From contig JAGNBF010000089.1 in assembly GCA_018004935.1 (NCBI GenBank), positions 1 through 33,144 of the forward strand: a stretch of DNA of 33,144 nucleotides, read 5' to 3'. Below, piece by piece: positions 25,035-31,354 of the stretch (within the stretch, counting starts at the first letter, position 1; every line of letters starts with the position of its first letter). The translations under genes were made by a program, and so were the position numbers. The notes under the pieces were generated by a model. The model was not told where the DNA came from, ran no database searches, and worked only from the letters and a program-made list of their open reading frames with translations. Origin of the DNA: Chloroflexota bacterium (GTDB taxonomy: Bacteria; Chloroflexota; Anaerolineae; Promineifilales; Promineifilaceae).

Positions 25035-26291
25035 TTGAATGAACTTATATTAACCGTTACCTTAAACAAATCAGCCTATCCTGTACTGGATACGGAACAG
25101 CTTGGTTATGTGCTGGTAGAAGCCAGACCGACAATCCCGGCTGGTCAGGAACAATCGCGTCCGCCACTCAATTTGGCCCTGGTGTTAGATCGTAGTGGTT
25201 CTATGGCCGGGGAAAAATTAGATAACCTGAAACGGGCGGCGCGGCTGGTAGTACAGCGGTTATCCCCTCAGGATATGCTCACGATTATCCTGTTTGATGA
25301 TCGGGCAGACATATGGGTTCCCTGCCAATTTGTGAGGGACCCTCAAATGTTTTTGGCGCGGATTGAGGCGATTCAGGAACGAGGTGGCACACACTTATCC
25401 ACTGGTCTGGCGGCCGGTTTACAACAGTTACAAACTGTAGCCGGAGCGGGGCGGGTGAATCGCCTGATTTTACTGACGGATGGAGAAACGTGGGAAGATG
25501 CCGATAAGTGCCGCGAATTGGCGCGGCAGGCGGGACAATCTGGGGTGGTCATTACCGCTTTGGGGTTAGGTGAAGAATGGAACCAGCAACTTTTGACTGA
25601 TATAGCCGTTTTCTCTGGGGGAAACTGGCATTATATTGATGATCCGGCCCAGCTCGCGGCCGCGTTTCAGAATGTTGTATCTACCATGCAAGCCACCACC
25701 ATCACCAACGTGAATCTGATTTTACGGTTACTGGAAGGGGTGCGGCCGCGAACTGTCTGGCGCGTTACCCCTCTCATTGACCGCCTCTCTCATCAGGCCC
25801 TCTCCGCCCGAGATGTCCAGGTTTATTTGGGTGATTTACAAATTGGCGGACAATCTGCTCTGGTAGAATTGACCTGGCCCCCACGCCAGGCAGGACATTA
25901 CCGTCTGGCGCAGGCCGAACTCCGGTATGATCAGCCTTTAGAAGGTCTGATGGGACAAAAAGTCCAACAGAATATTCTGGTTTCGTTTGCTCAAACTGGG
26001 GATACTCCCCCGGATGGCCGAGTGATGAATGTGGTGGAAAAAGTAACCGCCTTTAAACTTCAAACCCAGGCACTGGCTGATGTTTCCTTAGGACACATGG
26101 CCCAGGCAACACAGAAATTGCGTGCGGCCGCGACCCGCCTCCTCAGTTTAGGTGAGGAAGAAAAAGCTCAGGAAGCGCTTAACCTGGCGGAACAACTTAA
26201 TGCCGGTCAAGCCCTCTCTGCCCGACAAACTAAACGGTTTTATAGTGCGACTCGTAAGCTGGATACGGGTGAGTTACTACCGGGAACTTAA
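25035..26291 (+). CDS. vWA domain protein with intact MIDAS
   Basis: 418 residues from TTG 25035, chosen because upstream codons lie inside an R3 repeat and homologous proteins usually begin a few residues before this strand. The vWA domain (about 45-225) has a complete metal site: D52-R-S-G-S, the Thr of GGTHLST (about 119) and D149 in LLTDGE. A beta-sandwich segment (about 235-340) and a helical C-terminus (about 345-418) follow. No signal peptide or membrane span is seen, so it is probably cytoplasmic, with metal-dependent binding to a partner in the signalling block. Three octamers are present. Confidence 0.85.
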   Translation: MNELILTVTLNKSAYPVLDTEQLGYVLVEARPTIPAGQEQSRPPLNLALVLDRSGSMAGEKLDNLKRAARLVVQRLSPQDMLTIILFDDRADIWVPCQFVRDPQMFLARIEAIQERGGTHLSTGLAAGLQQLQTVAGAGRVNRLILLTDGETWEDADKCRELARQAGQSGVVITALGLGEEWNQQLLTDIAVFSGGNWHYIDDPAQLAAAFQNVVSTMQATTITNVNLILRLLEGVRPRTVWRVTPLIDRLSHQALSARDVQVYLGDLQIGGQSALVELTWPPRQAGHYRLAQAELRYDQPLEGLMGQKVQQNILVSFAQTGDTPPDGRVMNVVEKVTAFKLQTQALADVSLGHMAQATQKLRAAATRLLSLGEEEKAQEALNLAEQLNAGQALSARQTKRFYSATRKLDTGELLPGT

Positions 26292-26366
26292 ACATTGAGT
26301 AGCATGGGTGTCATCCTATAGCTGTACAAGAAATTGACTCGTCAGGTACTAAAAGAGGTAAACGTA

Positions 26367-27320
26367 ATGAACCCCATTTGTCAACAATGTGGTACGCCCA
26401 ATATTTCTGGCGCAGCTTTTTGTGATAACTGCGGCTCCCAATTTTTATCAGGAGATAGTTCTGGTAATTCCACCCTGGCCCCTACACAAGTACCACCTTC
26501 TCCACCTGTGGTTGTGGCTTCTGCGGGGCCATCCCCACTCGCCAGAGCCACTACCTGTTCTATCTGTGGTGTTCCCTATCAGGCAGGAGAAGCTTATTGT
26601 GGCAACTGCGGCGCACCCCTTCCTCAAGCCTCTTCTTCTCCACCAGTAGTCAATTACCCAGCACCTCCTGTCATGACTCCCGTCGCGGCCGCGGGCAATA
26701 TTTGCCCCCAATGCGGTACCCCTAATGAAGCAAGTTCCGTTTTTTGTGATAATTGTGGCGCTAGCCAATCCGCACCAACACCCGGTGTTTACGCATCCGG
26801 CGGCGTTTACCCACCGCCCCCCCCACCGCCGCCGGTTACTTATCCTCCCGCGCCCCCGATCCCTTACCCTCAACCGCAGAGCCAGGGTAATTACGGAAAT
26901 CCGCCGATGCCCCCTGTGCATGTGCTTCCGCAGAACCAAAGCAACTATCCACCTCCGAACCCAAATCCCTATGAACAAAGACCACAATCTGCGTCCACCC
27001 CTCGATTGGTGCTCCAGGCCAACAATGTGGTACTACCTTTCCCGGCAGGCAAAACGGTGCTGATTATTGGGCGAGAAGATGCCGTAAGTGAACACTTTCC
27101 GGAACTTGACCTGGGACCTTATGGGGCCGAGCAACTGGGTGTATCGCGTAGTCATGCTCGTTTTACGGTTCAGGGTAATCAGGTTTTTATAGAAGATATG
27201 CAGGCTGTTAATTACACCTTTGTTAATCGGCAAAAACTAGCACCTCATACCCGCCACATCCTACAAAATGGTGACGAAATTCGTTTAAGTAAGATGGTAC
27301 TACTCTTTTACCTTCAATAA
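26367..27320 (+). CDS. Triple zinc-ribbon FHA domain protein
   Basis: 317 residues from ATG 26367, preceded by AGAGG at 26354-26358. Three zinc ribbons (CQQCG...FCDNCG, CSICG...YCGNCG, CPQCG...FCDNCG) alternate with Pro-rich linkers (about 1-135). A long Pro/Tyr/Asn-rich disordered stretch (about 140-210) leads to a C-terminal FHA domain (about 215-317) with IIGRED, SRSHAR and a VNYTFVN turn where NG is usual. No membrane segment is present. It is a soluble phosphothreonine reader probably linking kinases to other zinc-ribbon partners. Confidence 0.85.
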   Translation: MNPICQQCGTPNISGAAFCDNCGSQFLSGDSSGNSTLAPTQVPPSPPVVVASAGPSPLARATTCSICGVPYQAGEAYCGNCGAPLPQASSSPPVVNYPAPPVMTPVAAAGNICPQCGTPNEASSVFCDNCGASQSAPTPGVYASGGVYPPPPPPPPVTYPPAPPIPYPQPQSQGNYGNPPMPPVHVLPQNQSNYPPPNPNPYEQRPQSASTPRLVLQANNVVLPFPAGKTVLIIGREDAVSEHFPELDLGPYGAEQLGVSRSHARFTVQGNQVFIEDMQAVNYTFVNRQKLAPHTRHILQNGDEIRLSKMVLLFYLQ

Positions 27321-27647
27321 CGATGCCTTTGCGTAACCGTTCAGTCCTGCCTGGCCGTAAAACGACCGGGCTGTTGTTACCACGGCCATTGGCCTGGCGT
27401 TTCAGCCTGTAGAGTTTGGTCAGTTTTTCCTGGTGGTCAAATCACCGGGCGGGGTGACTGAATACTTACGTCTTTGTAACAATTTGGGTAAACCTGGGGA
27501 AGGTTATATTCATTATTGAGTTGTGACTAAAGGCCTTTCACACAAGGAACAGGGCTTTTCCAAAGTCTGATTTTTTAGCCCTGGCCTTATATCAGTGATG
27601 GCTTTCCCCCACCTCTGACCCCGCCCCCAGGGCGGGGAATTGGATAA

Positions 27648-27689
27648 TGTGTCGTTTTTTGAGGGCGTACGCCCTCAAAAAACGACACA
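27648..27689. repeat. Perfect 42-bp palindrome
   Basis: The left 21 bases, TGTGTCGTTTTTTGAGGGCGT, are followed without a spacer by their exact reverse complement. The order is T-run, GC stem, A-run on either strand, so it does not have the form of an intrinsic terminator. It could extrude as a cruciform. Confidence 0.85.
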
Positions 27690-27700
27690 AATAGGTTCTC

Positions 27701-27793
27701 CCTAACCCCTTTCCCGGGGGTGAAGGGGCTAGGGTCGTTACTGGACAAATTCCTGTCCCTAACTCCCTTCCCGGGGGTGGAAGGGGGTTAGGG
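27701..27793. repeat. Two related GC-rich hairpins
   Basis: CCCTAACCCC...GGGGCTAGGG (about 27701-27734) and CCCTAACTCCC...GGGGGTTAGGG (about 27757-27793) each have a TTCCCGGGGGTG centre and are separated by about 22 bp. They are probably a common dispersed hairpin repeat in tandem. Confidence 0.5.
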
Positions 27794-27857
27794 TGTTTTC
27801 GATTCGTGATATATCCAATTAACTTTGGAAAAGCCGTGATACAAGGAATAATTTATC

Positions 27858-28868
27858 ATGCCACTGACAACGGGTTATGTTTTAAATGATCGTTATCGCA
27901 TTGTGAAACAAATCCAACGTGGTGGTTTTGGTGCTGTTTACCGAGCCTGGGATGTAGTGTCCCGGCAACCTTGTGCCGTTAAAGAAAATCTGGAAACCAA
28001 TCTCAAATCTCAGGAGCAGTTTCAGCGGGAAGCTACTTTGATGAGCAATTTGCATCATCCTAGCCTGCCCCAAGTGACTGATCATTTTGTCATTCCTGAG
28101 CAAGGGCAATATTTGGTGATGGATTTTGTGGAGGGCCAAAATCTAGAGCAGATTTTGCAACAACAAGGGCGACCGTTTCAAGAAAGTGAGATTATGGAAT
28201 GGGTGGATCAGGTATGTGATGCTTTACATTATTTGCATACCCGCCAACCCCCCATCATTCATCGGGATGTGAAACCCGCTAATATCATTATTAACAGCCA
28301 GCGCCGGGCAATACTGGTGGATTTTGGTATCTCCAAAGTATATGACAAACGGTTGACTGCTACTGGTGCGGTAGCGGTTACACCCGGTTATAGCCCCCCA
28401 GAGCAATATGGGCGTGGTCAGACGGAAGCCCGGACGGATATCTATGCTCTAGGGGCTACTGTCTATGTTTTGCTGACGGGCAACCGGCCTCCCATTAGTC
28501 TGGAGCGTATGGCGAATATGAAAAGTATGCCTGCTCCGCGTCAGGTTAACCCGCAAATTTCGGGAATGGTGGATCAGGCAGTGATGAAGGCGATGAATGT
28601 GATGCTGGTAGATCGGTATAGTACCATCGCTGAGTTTCGACAGGTGTTGAGTTTTCCGCGCTCAGGGGTGGCGGTAAAGTTGGATGCGGTGCGAACACCT
28701 TTGCCCGTGGCACCGGTTACACCTGTAGTAGCGAATGGGGAGAAGGTTCGCGGCCGCAGTCGGTGGCCGCTCATTTTATTGTTCGGGGGCATTTTTCTGG
28801 CCGCGTTGTGTACCATTGTCGTGGTTATACTCCTGGTATTATTGGAAGCGGGCATTTTAGGGACATAA
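27858..28868 (+). CDS. Membrane-anchored Ser/Thr protein kinase 1 of three tandem paralogues
   Basis: 336 residues. The kinase domain (about 10-270) has GGFGAVYRA, K42 in CAVKEN, H135-R-D137-V-K-P-A-N, DFG at D155 and SPPEQYG. A linker leads to one membrane helix (about 305-330) and almost no outside part, so it is the ectodomain-free member of the set. AAGGA nine to ten bases upstream supports the start. The next kinase follows after five bases. It probably phosphorylates Thr sites read by the FHA proteins. One octamer lies just before the membrane helix. Confidence 0.93.
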   Translation: MPLTTGYVLNDRYRIVKQIQRGGFGAVYRAWDVVSRQPCAVKENLETNLKSQEQFQREATLMSNLHHPSLPQVTDHFVIPEQGQYLVMDFVEGQNLEQILQQQGRPFQESEIMEWVDQVCDALHYLHTRQPPIIHRDVKPANIIINSQRRAILVDFGISKVYDKRLTATGAVAVTPGYSPPEQYGRGQTEARTDIYALGATVYVLLTGNRPPISLERMANMKSMPAPRQVNPQISGMVDQAVMKAMNVMLVDRYSTIAEFRQVLSFPRSGVAVKLDAVRTPLPVAPVTPVVANGEKVRGRSRWPLILLFGGIFLAALCTIVVVILLVLLEAGILGT

Positions 28869-28873
28869 ATTTC

Positions 28874-31330
28874 ATGCCGCTCATTCAAGGACAGTTATTA
28901 AATAACCGTTATCGTATTGCTCGCCTTATTGGTCAGGGTGGTTTTGGGGCGGTTTATCGGGCCTGGGACACGGCCATCAACCAGCCTGTAGCCATCAAAG
29001 AAAACCTGGATACCGGCCAAGAAGCCCAAAAACAGTTTTATCGGGAAGCCTCATTTTTAGCCCGTTTACGTCACCCCAATCTGCCCCGGGTGACAGACCA
29101 TTTCACCATGCCTGGTCAGGGTCAATATTTGGTGATGGATTTTGTCGAAGGGCAAAACCTGAAGGAATTGTTGCTCACCCGAGGACAACCATTTAGCGAA
29201 GTAGAGGCTTTGCCCTGGATTGAACAGATTTTCGACGCTTTAACTTATTTGCATGGCCTGACTCCGCCCATCATTCATCGGGATATTAAACCCGCCAATA
29301 TCATCATCACCCCAGACGGGAAACCGATGTTGGTGGATTTTGGGATTTCCAAAATTTACAATCCCGACTTTTCCACCACTGTGGGGGCTAAAGCTGTTAC
29401 GCCGGGTTATAGTCCGCCAGAGCAATATGGCGGAGGTATGACGGATGCTCGGGCAGATATTTATGCTATGGGAGCCATGCTGTACACGATGCTTACCGGC
29501 AAAGAACCGCCGGAGAGTGTGCAACGAATGGCCGGAGCGGTGAAGATGACGGCTCCGCGCCAGGTGAATGCCCAGATTACCCCAACTCTGGAAGCGGCTA
29601 TTCTGAAAGCGATGGAAGTAAATACTACTCAGCGCTTTCAAAATGTGGCTGAATTTCGGCGGGCGTTGCATCATTCGCTGGCTGTTCCCTTGCCGAAAAA
29701 GAAACGAGGTGGCCTGATCTGGCTGTTGGTGGGTGGGGGGATGATTATGGTGTTAGGGGTGGCTATTTTGTTGGCTATGCTGTTGACAACGATAAACGAT
29801 GACCCTACAAAAATTCCTACCGAACTGGCTACGGTAACGGAGGAGATCGCGGCCGCGCCCACAGAAACGATGGCCGTTACGGAGACGCCTTCCCTGACTC
29901 CTTCATTAACTGCAACGGTTACCGCCTTTCCCCCTACAAATGAGGTTGTGGCTCCAACCGAAGAGCCTACGGCTACGCCCACCTTTACCCGTACTTCTAC
30001 GCCCACTCGCACCGCCACAGCTACACGCACGAGTGCATCGGCTTCTGTGGGTGTGTCCCCAACTTTTACCCTTTCGTCTACTTCAACAACAGCGCCTGCG
30101 GCCGCGGGCTGTTCTATGGGGGGTGGTTCGGCTAGTTCCGGTGGGGGGTTGCCTCTTACTTTTGAGTCGTTTGGTAATTGGGTGCGGGGCAATGAGAACA
30201 ATGGGGCCATTGTGTCTACAGGGGAGCGGGTGCATGGCGGCGCGGCCGCGGCACGCATTTGTTACAACTTCCCGGCGGAGAGCAATGATTACGTTGTTTT
30301 TCTCCAATTTAATGCCATAAGCGGCTCTCCCAATGCCTTACAACTTTGGGTTTATGGCGATGGTACTGGTCATTATTTCAATATTTGGATTCAGGATAGT
30401 GATAGCCAGACATGGCAAGTGCCCATGGGTCGTCTCACGCATACGGGTTGGCAACAGATGACTGGTTTCATTCAAACCGGTCAGGTCTGGCCCTGGCAGG
30501 CAATCAGTGGCACGGATAATGGCATTGTGGATTACCCTATCCAATTTCGTGCCTTTGTTATAGATGATCGCCCTGACACGTTTACCGGCGAGAGTATCAT
30601 TTATGTGGATGATTTAACGGCAACGACGCTAGATCCAGGCAATTTACCGCCAACGGCCACACCTGGGTCAGGAAATGCGGCCGCGACAGCCACGCCTTCT
30701 GCTGTAGGGACAACCATCTCGGTTGCAACCTTGCCCCCCGGCAGTGTCGGCCAAATTTTATACACCGCCAGCAATACCCTGATGACCACCAATCCCGATT
30801 GGAGTATGGGGAGAGAAGTGGGTACAGTTTCCAGTAATACCTGTGGCACAACGGCTACGACTGTCAGTGGTCAAAGTTACAACCTGTTCCGAGGGTATCG
30901 CTGTGGTATACCCCAAACCATCAGCACTTGTGCTTCACCTAACGGGGCGTATGAAATTGTGATTGATGCCCAAGACCCCAATAACGCCAGCCTGTTAGTG
31001 CGTCCCACAGGGAATGCCAGTGCCGTGCAATTTGTTTATCAAGGGGTATTAGATCTACAGGACGGATTACAATGGTCCCCTGGCAGTACCACCTTTCTTT
31101 TTAGCATTGGTACCGATACCTATGCCGGTTATCCCTCTGGGGGTTATGACCATATTTTGTCCCAGGGATATGAACCATTTTTCTCTCCTAATGGGTCCAG
31201 CCTGTTGTACCGAAAGCCGGTGGGACCTGGCGTTTATGATATTTTTGTCAGTAATGCGGATGGTTCCAATGAGCGTAATGTGACGAATGCGTCTAGTGTC
31301 AACAAAACGTGCGCCGTATGGCGGAATTAA
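28874..31330 (+). CDS. Receptor-like Ser/Thr kinase 2 with carbohydrate-binding-like and beta-propeller-like ectodomain
   Basis: 818 residues from ATG 28874, five bases after the previous stop; codons further up overlap the preceding gene. The kinase domain (about 10-270) has GGFGAVYRA, AIKEN, H135-RD-I-K-P-A-N and VDFGIS. A membrane helix (about 280-305) and a Thr/Pro stalk (about 310-410) follow. The outside part begins with a beta-sandwich (about 425-590) resembling carbohydrate-binding CBM11/CIA30-type folds, then a region (about 625-818) with SPNGAYEIVI, LQWSPGSTTFLFS and FFSPNGSSLLYRKP strands typical of TolB/PD40 propeller repeats. It likely senses a wall sugar or extracellular ligand. 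Four octamers lie between the stalk and the second outer domain. Confidence 0.9.
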   Translation: MPLIQGQLLNNRYRIARLIGQGGFGAVYRAWDTAINQPVAIKENLDTGQEAQKQFYREASFLARLRHPNLPRVTDHFTMPGQGQYLVMDFVEGQNLKELLLTRGQPFSEVEALPWIEQIFDALTYLHGLTPPIIHRDIKPANIIITPDGKPMLVDFGISKIYNPDFSTTVGAKAVTPGYSPPEQYGGGMTDARADIYAMGAMLYTMLTGKEPPESVQRMAGAVKMTAPRQVNAQITPTLEAAILKAMEVNTTQRFQNVAEFRRALHHSLAVPLPKKKRGGLIWLLVGGGMIMVLGVAILLAMLLTTINDDPTKIPTELATVTEEIAAAPTETMAVTETPSLTPSLTATVTAFPPTNEVVAPTEEPTATPTFTRTSTPTRTATATRTSASASVGVSPTFTLSSTSTTAPAAAGCSMGGGSASSGGGLPLTFESFGNWVRGNENNGAIVSTGERVHGGAAAARICYNFPAESNDYVVFLQFNAISGSPNALQLWVYGDGTGHYFNIWIQDSDSQTWQVPMGRLTHTGWQQMTGFIQTGQVWPWQAISGTDNGIVDYPIQFRAFVIDDRPDTFTGESIIYVDDLTATTLDPGNLPPTATPGSGNAAATATPSAVGTTISVATLPPGSVGQILYTASNTLMTTNPDWSMGREVGTVSSNTCGTTATTVSGQSYNLFRGYRCGIPQTISTCASPNGAYEIVIDAQDPNNASLLVRPTGNASAVQFVYQGVLDLQDGLQWSPGSTTFLFSIGTDTYAGYPSGGYDHILSQGYEPFFSPNGSSLLYRKPVGPGVYDIFVSNADGSNERNVTNASSVNKTCAVWRN

Positions 31331-31354
31331 GTTGAATGTTTTCCAGGCAAACCC

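Larger units (their letters stand above)
27542..27848. mobile_element. MITE-like element with 14-bp perfect terminal inverted repeats
   Basis: GGCTTTTCCAAAGT (27553-27566) and its exact complement ACTTTGGAAAAGCC (27822-27835) bound about 283 bp. ACAAGGAA lies outside both ends (27542-27549 and 27841-27848), a possible target duplication, though the spacing to the two ends differs. Inside are a 42-bp perfect palindrome, a CCCGCCC...GGGCGGG stem and two hairpins of the CCCTAAC...GGTTAGGG type. The right ACAAGGAA supplies the ribosome site of the next gene. It occupies most of the 537-bp gap; 27321-27541 holds nothing I can name. Confidence 0.6.

Noticed and set aside
27323-27412. 29-codon reading frame starting MPLRNRSVLPGRK
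   Set aside because: It starts two bases after the preceding stop but lacks a ribosome site and any recognisable feature; too short to support.
27648-27689. 42-bp palindrome as a bidirectional terminator
   Set aside because: On both strands the T-run precedes the GC stem and an A-run follows, the wrong order for an intrinsic terminator.
28763-28873. Upstream extension of kinase 2
   Set aside because: It would overlap the membrane helix coding of kinase 1 in another frame; ATG 28874 aligns with the starts of the paralogues.
29671-30258. Long minus-strand reading frame opposite kinase 2
   Set aside because: It mirrors the Thr/Pro stalk, whose low-complexity codons suppress stops on the other strand; no start signal or domain.
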